Positions 17,103 through 26,883 of a stretch of 64,000 bases of DNA are shown here, one piece after another. This DNA comes from Candidatus Gastranaerophilales bacterium (lineage in GTDB: Bacteria; Cyanobacteriota; Vampirovibrionia; Gastranaerophilales; Gastranaerophilaceae). Below the pieces are notes generated by a model that was given only the letters and a program-made list of their open reading frames with translations, was not told the DNA's origin and searched no databases. A program made the position numbers and the translations under genes. The DNA lies in contig CALUQH010000012.1 in the NCBI GenBank assembly GCA_944322885.1, forward strand, positions 1-64,000. The letters run 5' to 3'. Position 1 is the stretch's first letter. Each line of letters begins with the position of its first letter.

Positions 17103-18947
17103 TTATTCCACTGTAACTGATTTTGCAAGATTTCTCGGCTGATCAACATCTTTGCCCAAAAATTCCGCAATATAATAAGCCAAAAGCTGTAAAGGAATTA
17201 TTGCTATAATCGGAGAGAACAATTCCTGAACATCAGGAACCCTGATTATATGTTCAAATAAATCAATCAACTTTTCGTCCTTTGAATTTGTCAGTGCTAT
17301 CATTCTTGCATTTCTTGCTTTTGCTTCTTCGCTGTTTGAAAGGAGTTTTTCATAGACAGAACCATTCATTAAAATTGACAGGACAGGCATTGTTTCATCA
17401 AGCATAGCAATAGGACCGTGTTTCAATTCACCCGCAGGATATCCGGTTGCATTGATATAGCTGATTTCCTTAAGTTTAAGTGCCCCCTCTAATGCTGTAG
17501 GATAATTGATACCTCTTGCAATATAAATAAAATCTTTTGTATTAGCAAAAGCCACTGCAACCTTTTGAATATCCTCTTTATGTGCAAGTATTTGTTCAAT
17601 TTTTTGAGGAAGAACCATTAATTCCGCTTTTAAAGATGTCAAAGTTGAAGCGGCAATACTGTCTTTAATTTCAGACATATACAAAGATAAAAGATAAAAG
17701 GCCATCAATTGTGCTATATATGATTTTGTTGCAGCTACAGAAACTTCAATACCTGCATTAACGGGAATTAAACTGTCTGCCTCACGAGCCATAGCGCTAT
17801 CCGGTCTGTTTGTAATGATTAAAATATGTGAACCTTTAGCTTTAGCCTGCTTTATTGCTGTTAAAGTATCCGCAGTTTCTCCGGATTGAGAAACTCCGAT
17901 TACCAGTGTATTTTCATCAGTGACAGTTTTTCTGTAAATATACTCACTTGAGGCTTCCACATCAACAGCAATACCGCAAAAACTTTCTATCAAATACTTA
18001 CCTATCATTGCAGCATGTAAAGATGTGCCGCAGGCAATGATTTGAATTCTGTTTAATTTTTTCAAAGTTTCTTTATTGAGTTTAACCTCATTCAAAATAA
18101 TATGTTCATCAGGAGCATGAAGCCTTCCGACCAGAATATTTCTTATAACATCCGGCTGTTCATGAATTTCTTTAAGCATAAAATGCTTGTAACCCATTTT
18201 ACTTAAGGCAACAGGTTCCCATGGTAAAAGTTCAATTTTCGGTTCAACTTTATTACCGTTTCCATCAATAATAGCCATTGAAGAAGGAGTCAGAGTCGCA
18301 ATCTGATTATCCGTTAAGTATACTGCTTTTTTTGTATGTTTAATAATAGCAGGGACATCTGATGCCGCAAAATATTCTCCTTCTCCAATACCAACAAGTA
18401 ACGGAGCATTTCTTTTTGTTATAACAAGTTTATTTTTGCAGTCATTATGCATTACACAAAGGGCATAAGCTCCCTCAATTTCTTCCGAAGCAAGTCTGAC
18501 AGCCTCAGTCAAATCTTTGCATTCCGCATATTTACGTGCTACAAGGTGTGCAATGGCTTCAGTATCAGTCTGGGATTTAAAAACACAACCATCCTTAGCT
18601 AATTCTTCTCTTAACTCTTTATAGTTTTCTATAATTCCGTTATGTACTACAACAAGGTTGCCACAATTGCAGGTATGGGGGTGAGCATTCAAAAGAGTAG
18701 GAGCACCATGAGTCGCCCACCTTATATGCCCGATACCCATTGTAGACACATTGTATTCATGTTCATGCCCGCGCAGTTCATCGCGCAAATTCTGGAGTTT
18801 GCCGATAGCTTTGTAAACTTTGATTTCATCTTCGCACATAACTGCAATTCCTGATGAATCATATCCTCTATATTCTAATTGTTCAAGGCCGTCAAGTAAA
18901 ATATCAACAACTGACTTATTTCCTACATATCCTACAATTCCGCACAT
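17103..18947 (-). CDS. glmS: Glutamine--fructose-6-phosphate aminotransferase
   Basis: A 614-residue enzyme making glucosamine-6-phosphate from fructose-6-phosphate and glutamine, the entry to peptidoglycan and LPS amino sugars. The glutaminase domain starts MCGIVGYVG, with Cys2 becoming the N-terminal nucleophile, and has the RWATHG and HNGIIENY blocks. The two SIS isomerase domains carry ACGTSLHA, SQSGETADT and the terminal DQPRNLAKSVTVE with the catalytic Lys. Length is standard. SD GAGAGG six bases upstream. I see no glmS ribozyme-like core in the roughly 235-bp upstream region. Confidence 0.97.
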   Translation of the reverse strand: MCGIVGYVGNKSVVDILLDGLEQLEYRGYDSSGIAVMCEDEIKVYKAIGKLQNLRDELRGHEHEYNVSTMGIGHIRWATHGAPTLLNAHPHTCNCGNLVVVHNGIIENYKELREELAKDGCVFKSQTDTEAIAHLVARKYAECKDLTEAVRLASEEIEGAYALCVMHNDCKNKLVITKRNAPLLVGIGEGEYFAASDVPAIIKHTKKAVYLTDNQIATLTPSSMAIIDGNGNKVEPKIELLPWEPVALSKMGYKHFMLKEIHEQPDVIRNILVGRLHAPDEHIILNEVKLNKETLKKLNRIQIIACGTSLHAAMIGKYLIESFCGIAVDVEASSEYIYRKTVTDENTLVIGVSQSGETADTLTAIKQAKAKGSHILIITNRPDSAMAREADSLIPVNAGIEVSVAATKSYIAQLMAFYLLSLYMSEIKDSIAASTLTSLKAELMVLPQKIEQILAHKEDIQKVAVAFANTKDFIYIARGINYPTALEGALKLKEISYINATGYPAGELKHGPIAMLDETMPVLSILMNGSVYEKLLSNSEEAKARNARMIALTNSKDEKLIDLFEHIIRVPDVQELFSPIIAIIPLQLLAYYIAEFLGKDVDQPRNLAKSVTVE

Positions 18948-19118
18948 ATATTTCCTCTCAATAATTATTTATTCGAATAGCTACATTATAACATTGAAAC
19001 ATTTAAATTTAAATATCCTTATAAAAGTTTTACATTATACCTGCAAATTTGAAAATATTAAAGCAATACATTTTATTTTCACGTATATAAAGCAAATAGA
19101 ATATTGGACCTGACAGGA

Positions 19119-19147
19119 TTGACAAAACTTTGAAAATAAGAAATAAT
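19119..19147 (+). promoter_or_regulatory. Promoter of cassette 1 prepilin-like gene
   Basis: TTGACA (19119-19124), 17 bp, AATAAT (19142-19147). The same TTGACA-N17-AATAAT arrangement precedes the prepilin-like genes at 23539 and 45406. Confidence 0.7.
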
Positions 19148-19183
19148 AAAAACAGAGTTTTAAAATTTTAGGAGGCAAAAATT

Positions 19184-19977
19184 ATGGATAGAGAAGAGCT
19201 GAGAATCGCCCCCCCCCCGAAAAAGTAGCGTTTTGTGAAAGTTCTAAGGCATTTACTCTCGCAGAAGTTCTTATTACCTTAGGGATTATCGGTGTTGTTG
19301 CGGCTATGACCATACCAACAGTAATCTCAAATTACAAATATATGGTATTACAAAATCAGCTTAAAACAGCTTATTCAGACTTAAATCAGGCCGCGAAACT
19401 TTTTCAGGTATACCATGACATGTCTGTAAGTGAATATGCTTCAAGCAACGGTTCAACAGACACACAAAAAGAATTCTCTAAGGTATTTAACGGAGTTATA
19501 AAAAAATCAGATACCGTTTACGGCTCTGTCGATGATGACGGAAATATCCTATCAGGTCAAGCCTATGAATGGCGCGACATTAAAGGTGAAAAAGGATACG
19601 GGCCAAGTTGCGATTTTAGCGGGTATTTTTGGGATATACAAGGAAGAGTTATAGGATTTGACAACACACCGCAAGCCGGAGAAAACGGCCCCAAAGTGTG
19701 TATAGATATTAACGGGGAAAAAGCTCCAAACAGATACGGCGTTGATTACTTTGTTTTTATGTTTACTACTGACGGTTATGTTATTCCCTGGGGACAAAAA
19801 CATACAGACAATCCTTCATGTATGGATTATTATAATAACTGCACAGTTTCAAAAAATAATTGTAAATATGTATCAGGTCAAGTAGACCAGGTCACATGTG
19901 CAAATTATGCTCTCATAAACCAGCACCCGACGGATTCCACAAAAGATTACTGGCATGATTTTGTCAGAGGGAGATAA
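19184..19977 (+). CDS. Prepilin-like surface protein, off-frame at a C10 tract (cassette 1)
   Basis: The ATG at 19184 follows a strong SD (AGGAGG, about eight bases) and starts MDREELRIAPPP. With ten C (19209-19218) the frame ends in TAG at 19226. With eleven or eight C it continues as EKVAFCESSKAFTLAEVLIT, the prepilin cleavage site and helix, to a 264-residue product. The visible ATG at 19306 lies inside the hydrophobic helix, lacks an SD and would not give an exported pilin. The globular part has paired Cys and the family signature VCIDINGEKAPNRYGVD. The C-terminus, CANYALINQHPTDSTKDYWH, differs from the paralogs at 23539 and 45406. It is transcribed alone; the convergent gene begins 1 bp after its stop. 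Confidence 0.82.
19209..19218. repeat. Homopolymer tract C10 (sense)
   Basis: Ten C within ATCG-C10-GAAAAA, nine codons after the ATG at 19184. The distance from this ATG to the in-frame prepilin codon at 19306 is 122 bases. One extra C, or two fewer, restores a single frame. Confidence 0.93.
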
Positions 19978-19978
19978 A

Positions 19979-20653
19979 TTATAACAAAAAATCAGACAGT
20001 TTTTTGAAAAATACTCTTGACGAGTCCATCACTGAATTGATTGAACCCTGTGCTATAACAGGCCATCTGCTGATATTTTCCTTTGTCGGAATTTCGCTAT
20101 CTTTTGTGTTATTTACCACACTCATAAAAATATCGTCAAAACTTTGATTTTTAAATTGTATAGAAGATTTTGAACTCTTTGCAATGAATTCATCTTCATG
20201 TCTTTGTATAAAGTCCTCAAAAGCTTTATGCAATGGCATTTCTTTCCATTTGTCAATAAAATTACCGCGTTTTACATGCAGCTCGACACTCATATCATCA
20301 AGAAAATGTTTGGCTCTTGCTGCCTGCTCAGCCATATCTTCAAAACGGCCAAGCTCATGCTCTTTAAACATTAAATCAATATGCTTATTATATCTGGCAC
20401 GTGCATTATGTCCCCAGTCAAAGTCCAAAAAGCTTGAACGGGGTTTAAGGTAACTTGTGAACGGATAATAAAAATGAGTATTCGATTTTAAGCCAAGTTC
20501 GTCAAAATCAGGACGCTGTACAAATTCCCGAATAGCAGGCATATATTTTTCCAGTTTTGGAAATTCATTTTGTATAACTGTTTCAGCGATTTTTCTGTGA
20601 GTATTATACCTAAACCCGAAATTTATATTGCTTTGCGTTTTCTCTACTTTCAT
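19979..20653 (-). CDS. Putative zinc-dependent phospholipase C-like protein
   Basis: A 224-residue protein with the His/Asp spacing of the zinc-dependent phospholipase C/S1-P1 nuclease fold: NTHRKIAETVI near the N-terminus, SNTHFYYP, FDWGHNARARY, then AKHFLDDMSVELHVKRGN, which resembles the HFLxD...H metal-binding block. No signal peptide is present. The first residues, MKVEKTQSNINFGFRYN, instead carry an NFG motif like other lineage proteins here, so export by an unknown route or an intracellular role is possible. No SD is visible before the ATG. It is convergent with the cassette-1 prepilin-like gene. Assignment rests on motif spacing only; the substrate is unknown. Confidence 0.55.
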   Translation of the reverse strand: MKVEKTQSNINFGFRYNTHRKIAETVIQNEFPKLEKYMPAIREFVQRPDFDELGLKSNTHFYYPFTSYLKPRSSFLDFDWGHNARARYNKHIDLMFKEHELGRFEDMAEQAARAKHFLDDMSVELHVKRGNFIDKWKEMPLHKAFEDFIQRHEDEFIAKSSKSSIQFKNQSFDDIFMSVVNNTKDSEIPTKENISRWPVIAQGSINSVMDSSRVFFKKLSDFLL

Positions 20654-20745
20654 ATTTTAAATTTTATATCAAAACCATATGAATATAGCAATATTTTAAG
20701 AGATATTAAGCCTGTCATGGTTATAAACGGAGAATTATATTGCAT

Positions 20746-20771
20746 AAAAAATCCCTCTTGAGGGATTTTTT
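20746..20771 (-). terminator. Terminator after clpB
   Basis: AAAAAATCCCT with AGGGATTTTTT around a four-base loop, 12 bp downstream of the clpB stop. On the minus strand it ends in T6. It is symmetric, so it could also act on the plus strand. Confidence 0.85.
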
Positions 20772-20782
20772 ATTATGCTTTA

Positions 20783-23380
20783 TTATGCTTTTTTGAAAAC
20801 TATCTCATCGTTGTCAACATCTATAATGACCATATCTCCGCGCAGGAATTTCTGGGCAAGAATTTGTTTTGACAACGGGTTTTCGATTAACTGTCTTATG
20901 ACTCGTTTGAGAGGTCTTGCACCGTATACAGGGTTAAACCCGCGGGTTGCAAGAAATTCTTTTGCATCATCTGTTATTTCAAAATCAATTTCCTGATCCT
21001 TTAATAACTTTCTTAAATAATCCATTTGAATATCAACAATCTTAGTTAAATCCTGCATATTCAAGGCTCTGAAGAAAATTGTTTCATCTATTCTGTTTAA
21101 GAATTCTGGTTTAAATCTGCTTCTTAAAACCTCAAGGACCTTTTCTTTAGTATCCTCAAAATTCTGCTTTGAACCAAGAGAATTTAATGTATTTTCAAGA
21201 ATAATGTCACTTCCGATATTTGAAGTCATTATAATTAATGTATTTTTGAAATCTACAGTTCGACCTTTTGAATCTGTTAAACGTCCGTCATCAAAAATTT
21301 GAAGCATAATGTTAAAGACATCAGGGTGAGCCTTTTCAATTTCATCAAAAAGCACAACCGAATAAGGTTTACGTCTTACAGCTTCTGTCAGCTGCCCGCC
21401 TTCATCATAACCGACATATCCCGGAGGAGCTCCGACTAATCTTGAAACATTATGTTTTTCCATATACTCTGACATATCAATACGGATAAGCGCATCCTCA
21501 TCATTAAACATAAATTCTGCAAGAGATTTCGCAAGCTCTGTTTTACCAACACCTGTAGGTCCAAGGAATAAGAATGTACCTATCGGACGTTTCGGATCTT
21601 TTAAACCCGAACGCGCACGGCGTATTGCATCAGAAACCGTATCAACAGCTTCTTCCTGACCGACAAGACGTTTATGAAGAATTTCCTCCATATTAAGAAG
21701 TTTTTGTTTTTCGCTTTCAACAAGCTTATTAACAGGAATACCTGTCCATTTACTTACAACATTTGCAATATCTTCATCATCTATTTCTTCTTTAAGAAGT
21801 TTATTATCTGTTTTTTCTTTATTTTGAACAGCTTTTAACTGCTTTTCAAGTTCAAGAAGTTTACCGTATTTTAATTCAGCAGCAGTTTGTAAATCGGTAT
21901 TTCGCTCTGCCTCTTCAATTTTATTTTTAACTTTTTCAATTTCTTCTTTAATACCTGCTTCGCCCGTAATTGAAGCCTTTTCCTGCTCCCATTGGGCTTT
22001 TAATTTTGAAATTTTACCTTCAAGCTGGTCAATTTGTTTGGTTAAATCTTCAACTTTTGCCTTTGCATCATCGTCATCTTCTTTTTTTAGTGCTTCCCTT
22101 TCAATTTCAAGCTGAATTTTCTGACGCATCATTTTATCAATTTCTTCCGGCATAGAATCAATTTCTATACGAAGTGAAGAAGCAGCTTCATCAATCAAAT
22201 CTATCGCTTTATCAGGAAGAAATCTGTCTGTAATATACCTGTCAGAAAGTTTTGCAGCAGCAATCAGGGCGCTGTCAAGAATTCTTATACCATGGTGAAC
22301 TTCATATTTTTCCTTTAAACCTCTCAGAATAGAAATTGTATCTTCAACAGACGGTTCGCCAACCAGAACAGGCTGAAAACGCCTTTCTAAGGCAGGGTCT
22401 TTTTCAATATATTTACGATATTCATTAATCGTTGTAGCACCGATTGTTCTCAAAACGCCGCGTGCCAACATAGGTTTCAAGAGGTTTCCTGCATCCATTG
22501 AACCCTCTGTAGCACCGGCACCTACAACCGTATGCAATTCATCAATAAACATTACAATTTCGCCGTTTGAATTTTCAACTTCTTTCAAAACAGCTTTCAA
22601 ACGTTCCTCAAACTCGCCTCTGAATTTAGCACCCGCGACCAGTGCACCCATATCAAGGGAAACGAGTTTAACATCTTTTAAGCTTTCCGGAACATCACCT
22701 CTCACAATACGCTGTGCAAGGCCTTCAACAATAGCAGTTTTACCAACGCCGGGTTCCCCAATCAGAACAGGGTTATTTTTGGTTCTTCTGTTTAATACCT
22801 GAATAATCCTTCTGACTTCTTCATCACGTCCTATAACAGGATCCAATTTACCTTTTCTTGCCAACGCAGTTAAATCAGTCGAAAACTTTTCCAGCGCTTT
22901 CATATTTTCTTCAGCATTTTTATTATCCACTTTTTTATTACCTCTTATTTTTTTCATTGCATTTAAAACTTTTGAAGCATCAACATTGTAGTTTTTCAAC
23001 AATAGCTGAATAGGGCTGTTATCAAGTCTTGTCATTGCAAGTAAAATAGATTCAGCACTTATAAATTCATCTTTAAATTCTTCTGCCTGCTGTCCGGCCA
23101 AATCTAACAGGCGGTAAGTAACCGTCGATAAAAATACCTGTCCTGACGGAGGACCGGATATTGTTGGAAATGAATTTACAACAGAAACAACTTTGTCTAT
23201 AAAGCCCTGATTTAAAAGCTTTAGTTCTGTCAAATAATCCTTTATAGCACCGCTGTCCTTTATCATAGCGAGCATAATATGCTCCGGCTGCATCTCAGAA
23301 TTTCTATGCTCCTGCATAATTGCACCGGCAGAGTTCAGAAGTTCCTGAGAATAATTAGTAAACTTTTCAAAATTTGGCAT
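20783..23380 (-). CDS. clpB: Disaggregase chaperone ClpB
   Basis: An AAA+ unfoldase of about 865 residues that rescues aggregated proteins with DnaK. The N-domain begins [18 protein letters not shown]. The first ATPase domain has GEPGVGKT and FIDELHT. A long coiled-coil middle domain rich in Glu and Lys follows, then a second ATPase with [20 protein letters not shown] and the Arg finger in [11 protein letters not shown]. The middle domain distinguishes ClpB from ClpA and ClpC. Start: two in-frame ATGs exist. The one at 23380 has AAGGAG nine bases upstream, while the one at 23386 is only three bases from it, so 23380 is preferred. No CIRCE-like operator was noticed upstream. Confidence 0.97.
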   Translation of the reverse strand: MPNFEKFTNYSQELLNSAGAIMQEHRNSEMQPEHIMLAMIKDSGAIKDYLTELKLLNQGFIDKVVSVVNSFPTISGPPSGQVFLSTVTYRLLDLAGQQAEEFKDEFISAESILLAMTRLDNSPIQLLLKNYNVDASKVLNAMKKIRGNKKVDNKNAEENMKALEKFSTDLTALARKGKLDPVIGRDEEVRRIIQVLNRRTKNNPVLIGEPGVGKTAIVEGLAQRIVRGDVPESLKDVKLVSLDMGALVAGAKFRGEFEERLKAVLKEVENSNGEIVMFIDELHTVVGAGATEGSMDAGNLLKPMLARGVLRTIGATTINEYRKYIEKDPALERRFQPVLVGEPSVEDTISILRGLKEKYEVHHGIRILDSALIAAAKLSDRYITDRFLPDKAIDLIDEAASSLRIEIDSMPEEIDKMMRQKIQLEIEREALKKEDDDDAKAKVEDLTKQIDQLEGKISKLKAQWEQEKASITGEAGIKEEIEKVKNKIEEAERNTDLQTAAELKYGKLLELEKQLKAVQNKEKTDNKLLKEEIDDEDIANVVSKWTGIPVNKLVESEKQKLLNMEEILHKRLVGQEEAVDTVSDAIRRARSGLKDPKRPIGTFLFLGPTGVGKTELAKSLAEFMFNDEDALIRIDMSEYMEKHNVSRLVGAPPGYVGYDEGGQLTEAVRRKPYSVVLFDEIEKAHPDVFNIMLQIFDDGRLTDSKGRTVDFKNTLIIMTSNIGSDIILENTLNSLGSKQNFEDTKEKVLEVLRSRFKPEFLNRIDETIFFRALNMQDLTKIVDIQMDYLRKLLKDQEIDFEITDDAKEFLATRGFNPVYGARPLKRVIRQLIENPLSKQILAQKFLRGDMVIIDVDNDEIVFKKA

Positions 23381-23473
23381 ACACATTAACTCCTTTAAAA
23401 AATATCTTATACTATCATTTTAACGTTATTTTTCAAAAAGTCATTGAAATTAATGTTTAATTAATTATTCATA

Positions 23474-23502
23474 TTGACAAAACAAGAAAAATTGTAAATA
23501 AT
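23474..23502 (+). promoter_or_regulatory. Promoter of cassette 2 prepilin-like gene
   Basis: TTGACA (23474-23479), 17 bp, AATAAT (23497-23502), then AAAAACAGAGTTT as in cassette 1. Confidence 0.7.
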
Positions 23503-23538
23503 AAAAACAGAGTTTAAATATTTCAGGAGGCAAAAATT

Positions 23539-24380
23539 ATGGATAGAGAAGAGCTGAGAATCGCCCCCCCCCCGAAAAAACAGATATAGTAAGGCATTCG
23601 AATAAGTATATTTACTTTTTTAAAAAAGTATGCAAAAATAGTGACAAGATGCATCACTTTAAAAGATTTGGTTTTACTCTTGCGGAAGTTCTTATTACCT
23701 TAGGAATTATCGGTGTTGTAGCGGCTATGACTATGCCGTCATTAATTGCGAACTACCAGAAAAAAAGAGCCGTTACTCAGCTAAAAGCTACATACTCAAT
23801 CCTGTCACAAGCGTTTGAAAGAGCTAAAGCCGATTATGGGGATATGTCATACTGGGGATTAGACAGTATATATGGACAAACTTCAGGTGAAGAAGGTATT
23901 GTTAAAAATGTAATTGAGACATATTTCCTGCCATATATTAAACCATTAAAAAACTATGGAGTGACAACTTTTACAAATTTAGGTTATTGGCCAATTTACA
24001 ACCTTGATAAAAGTATAGATACTATAGTTCTTGGTCAAGATAGATATTTTATAACCTTAACCAACGGGACAATTGTAGGTTTTTCACTTGATGGGCACTG
24101 TGATGAAGAAGGTACTGATGAAAACGGTAATTGGGTATGCAATTCCCAGTGGTATTTTACTATAGTTTACATAATAGTTGATATAAACGGAAAACAAGGC
24201 CCAAATACATTCGGAAAAGATATATTTGTAATGAAATTATCAAAAAACAAATTTGGTTTTTACAGCTATGATGTTAATAAAAAACAACTTGAAAAATATT
24301 GTACTAAAGGCTCCAGTGAAAACAGGCAATGCGGAGCTCTTATACAAGCAGACGGCTGGGAAATTAAATACGACTGGTAG
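23539..24380 (+). CDS. Prepilin-like surface protein, off-frame at a C10 tract (cassette 2)
   Basis: The ATG at 23539 follows AGGAGG and starts MDREELRIAPPP, as in cassettes 1 and 3. At C10 the frame ends in TAG at 23587. At C11 or C8 it stays open through a 28-residue polar linker into KRFGFTLAEVLITLGIIGVV, for about 280 residues. The internal ATG at 23649 (MHHFKRF) has no SD but would still give a normal short prepilin leader, so weak expression in any phase is conceivable. The globular domain has the DINGKQGPNTFGKDIFVMKL block and ends CGALIQADGWEIKYDW. First about 75 and last about 60 residues closely match the gene at 45406; the middle differs. The stop overlaps the convergent gene at 24364 by 17 bp. 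Confidence 0.83.
23564..23573. repeat. Homopolymer tract C10 (sense)
   Basis: Ten C within ATCG-C10-GAAAAA, identical in context to the tract at 19209. ATG 23539 and prepilin ATG 23649 are 110 bases apart, so +1 C or -2 C fuses the frames. Confidence 0.93.
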
Positions 24381-24744
24381 AATTATTACTGTCAAATGCC
24401 GTTAAATACGCAACAGGAATCATACCGACAAGTGCACCAAAAAAGAACAATAATACAACAGCAATTATTGTAAGCAGTACCGCCTTGAAAGAATTAAAAT
24501 TTTTTTTAGAAGCAATTATTGCAAGCGACAGTCCGACCCCATAGAGAATTGCGGCTACTGCACCGTATAATGAAGCAAGCCTTTGAATATCATTTGTTAT
24601 TAATGCCTGAGGATGAAGTATAAATATTAAAATTCCACAGATAAAACCCGCGGCAATTGAACCGGCTACAGAATAAAACAAATAAAATCCCAGTATTTCT
24701 ATTCCTGTACGTTTTACTGATAAGTCAAATAAGTTTTTAAACAT
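24364..24744 (-). CDS. Hypothetical membrane protein
   Basis: A 126-residue protein with three to four hydrophobic segments (LGFYLFYSVAGSIAAGFICG, LYGAVAAILYGVGLSLAIIA, AVLLTIIAVVLLFFFGALVG) and a short cytoplasmic start. No recognised family. SD is weak (GGG about seven bases upstream). It lies 8 bp downstream of recO on the same strand, so it is the distal member of that unit. Its last codons overlap the 3' end of the convergent prepilin-like gene by 17 bp. The two may influence each other through antisense transcription, which is inferred only from the geometry. Confidence 0.7.
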   Translation of the reverse strand: MFKNLFDLSVKRTGIEILGFYLFYSVAGSIAAGFICGILIFILHPQALITNDIQRLASLYGAVAAILYGVGLSLAIIASKKNFNSFKAVLLTIIAVVLLFFFGALVGMIPVAYLTAFDSNNSTSRI

Positions 24745-24752
24745 ACAAAACC

Positions 24753-25514
24753 CTACTTTATCTCCTGCAAAATATCCGTTGATTTAAACTTTTTAGATGA
24801 ATGAATATTTATATATTCTTTTAAAAGTTCAAAACATACATTGCAAACCTTGTCATTAGCCTTTTCATCGTATTCAGATTTGTAGTCAAAATCAAACTGC
24901 AAACAGGCATTCAAAAAATCCCGCAATTTATAGTGCATTACAGTATGGAGCTTAAAGGTTTCATTACAATCACCGCAAACAATTCCGCCCATATTTGATG
25001 AAAAATACATATTTTTATCTTTAACAGGTTCTCCGCAGCAAAGACAGCAATCCAGCTCCACGCCAAGACCTGAAATCTGCATCATTTTTAATTGAAACTT
25101 AATCACAGCAATCAGAATTTCAACATTATTCTCCGCATTTGATATTTTATCAAGAGCCTTATAAAGCAGGTCATACACCTCTTTGGAACACGGATCGTCT
25201 TCTACCCCGAAATTATTAACAACCTCTGTTATATACATTGAATAAAAAATTTTATCCATATTCTGTCTGGTTTTTTGAAAAGTATTAAGTGCTTCAGCCT
25301 GACAAATTCTGTCAAGATTTTTTCCTTTATAAAGCATAAGCTTATTGGCAACAAGTAAATCCATTCTTGCCCCAAGCTTACTTTTGGGCTTTTTTACTCC
25401 TTTTGCAACGCCTCTTATAAGCCCCTTGTCTTTTGAATACATTACAATAATCTTATCGGCCTCACTTAAATTGTAAGATTTAAGATTAATTGCATCTGTC
25501 ACAAAATTGTTCAT
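24753..25514 (-). CDS. recO: DNA repair protein RecO
   Basis: A 253-residue recombination mediator that loads RecA through RecFOR. The N-terminal OB fold reads LKSYNLSEADKIIVMYSKDKGLIRGVAKGVKKPKSKLGARM, the classical RecO pattern. The C-terminal helical domain contains a Cys4 zinc knuckle (LDCCLCCGEP ... GGIVCGDC). Length is standard. It lies 21 bp downstream of the PilT-like gene and 8 bp upstream of a small membrane protein, likely one operon. SD is a weak GGGA. Confidence 0.93.
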   Translation of the reverse strand: MNNFVTDAINLKSYNLSEADKIIVMYSKDKGLIRGVAKGVKKPKSKLGARMDLLVANKLMLYKGKNLDRICQAEALNTFQKTRQNMDKIFYSMYITEVVNNFGVEDDPCSKEVYDLLYKALDKISNAENNVEILIAVIKFQLKMMQISGLGVELDCCLCCGEPVKDKNMYFSSNMGGIVCGDCNETFKLHTVMHYKLRDFLNACLQFDFDYKSEYDEKANDKVCNVCFELLKEYINIHSSKKFKSTDILQEIK

Positions 25515-25535
25515 ACAACTATCCCTGAAATTTTT

Positions 25536-26648
25536 TTATTTTCCCGAAGGACCGAATGTTCCGTGGAATACACCCCTAAACATCTGCTGCAATTCATTTT
25601 TATTATCGGAATAAGACATCGCAACATCTTCAGTTATTAATTCCTGTTCATAAAGTCTGTATAACGAAGCATTCATTGTAATCATGTTGTTGAAGGAACC
25701 TTTTTTAACAAGTTCATATATTTCTTCCAGCTTATCCTTTTCAATAAAATCTTTAACAGTCGGAGTCACAACAAGCACCTCACATGCTGGTCTGCGGCCC
25801 GCTGCATTTGATATCGGAATAAGTTTTTGAGATACGGTTCCCCTTAAGATAGAAGCCAGCTGTCCTCTAACGAAATCACGATCTGACGGTTCAAACATGT
25901 TAACGATTCTGTTTACGGTTTGAATTGCATCATTTGTGTGAATTGTTGCAAATACAAGGTGACCGGTTTCTGCCGCTTTCAAAGCAGCTGTAACAGTTTC
26001 TTTATCTCTGATTTCACCAATAAATATAACATCAGGATCCTGTCTTAATGCATATTTTATACCATCTGGGAAAGACGGAGTATCTATCAAAACCTGTCTC
26101 TGAGATACAAGTGATTTTTTATTTGTAAAAATAAATTCTACAGGATCCTCAATAGTAATAATATGTTTCGGATAATTAATATTTATATAATCTATCAAAG
26201 AAGCAATAGTAGTAGATTTACCTGAACCGGTAGGTCCGGTAATTAAAACAAGACCGTTATTCAGGGTTGCAAACTGCTCTATTGATTCCGGAAGCATTAA
26301 ATCAGCAATACGTTTTATATTATAAGGAATTGTTCTTATAACAAGAGCACTTTTGCCGAGCTGACGGCTTAGATTAACCCTGAAACGCGAAACACCTCTG
26401 ATTTCATAAGCAAAATCCAAATCAAAAACTGCATTAACTTTTCCTTTAAAATGAGTAGGAAGAAGTATATCATAAGCAATCGAAATATCATTTTCAGTCA
26501 ATGCAGGCATGTCAACTTTAGTAATTTTTCCGTCTATACGTATAGCAGGATGCTCATCAACCTGCAGATGAATATCTGATGCACCTATGGCTACAGCCTT
26601 TTTTAAAAATGCTATTATATTGAATTTACTGTTTGAATAATTTTCCAC
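25536..26648 (-). CDS. pilT: PilT-type twitching ATPase
   Basis: A 370-residue hexameric secretion ATPase that powers type IV pilus retraction from the cytoplasmic side of the inner membrane. Landmarks: ASDIHLQVDEHPAIRIDG at the N-terminus, Walker A GPTGSGKST at 138-146, the Asp box IIIEDP-like IITIEDPVEF, Walker B DPDVIFIGEIRD and the His box GHLVFATIHTNDA. The C-terminal AIRNLIRE motif of retraction ATPases is replaced by TVKDFIEK, so retraction activity is uncertain and a PilU-like role is possible. Start is GTG with AGAGG nine bases upstream. Its presence links the many prepilin-like genes of the window to a type IV pilus apparatus; no pilB, pilC or pilD is seen here. Confidence 0.88.
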   Translation of the reverse strand: MENYSNSKFNIIAFLKKAVAIGASDIHLQVDEHPAIRIDGKITKVDMPALTENDISIAYDILLPTHFKGKVNAVFDLDFAYEIRGVSRFRVNLSRQLGKSALVIRTIPYNIKRIADLMLPESIEQFATLNNGLVLITGPTGSGKSTTIASLIDYININYPKHIITIEDPVEFIFTNKKSLVSQRQVLIDTPSFPDGIKYALRQDPDVIFIGEIRDKETVTAALKAAETGHLVFATIHTNDAIQTVNRIVNMFEPSDRDFVRGQLASILRGTVSQKLIPISNAAGRRPACEVLVVTPTVKDFIEKDKLEEIYELVKKGSFNNMITMNASLYRLYEQELITEDVAMSYSDNKNELQQMFRGVFHGTFGPSGK

Positions 26649-26883
26649 TATAAATATCCTCTTAATTAAAAAAAATTATAACATTTTTTATGCTCTATGA
26701 CAATAATATATTTAATGTAACAAATTTTTAACAAAAAAGGCAACAAAGTAAATTTTCAAATAATAAAATACTTTATATAAATGTAAGGGAAATTTAAAAC
26801 TATTGAAAAAATAATTGGATATTAAATAAGTAGTCAAGTTCTTCAAACGGTTAGAATAAGATGAAAAAGAAAAGGTTTATTTT

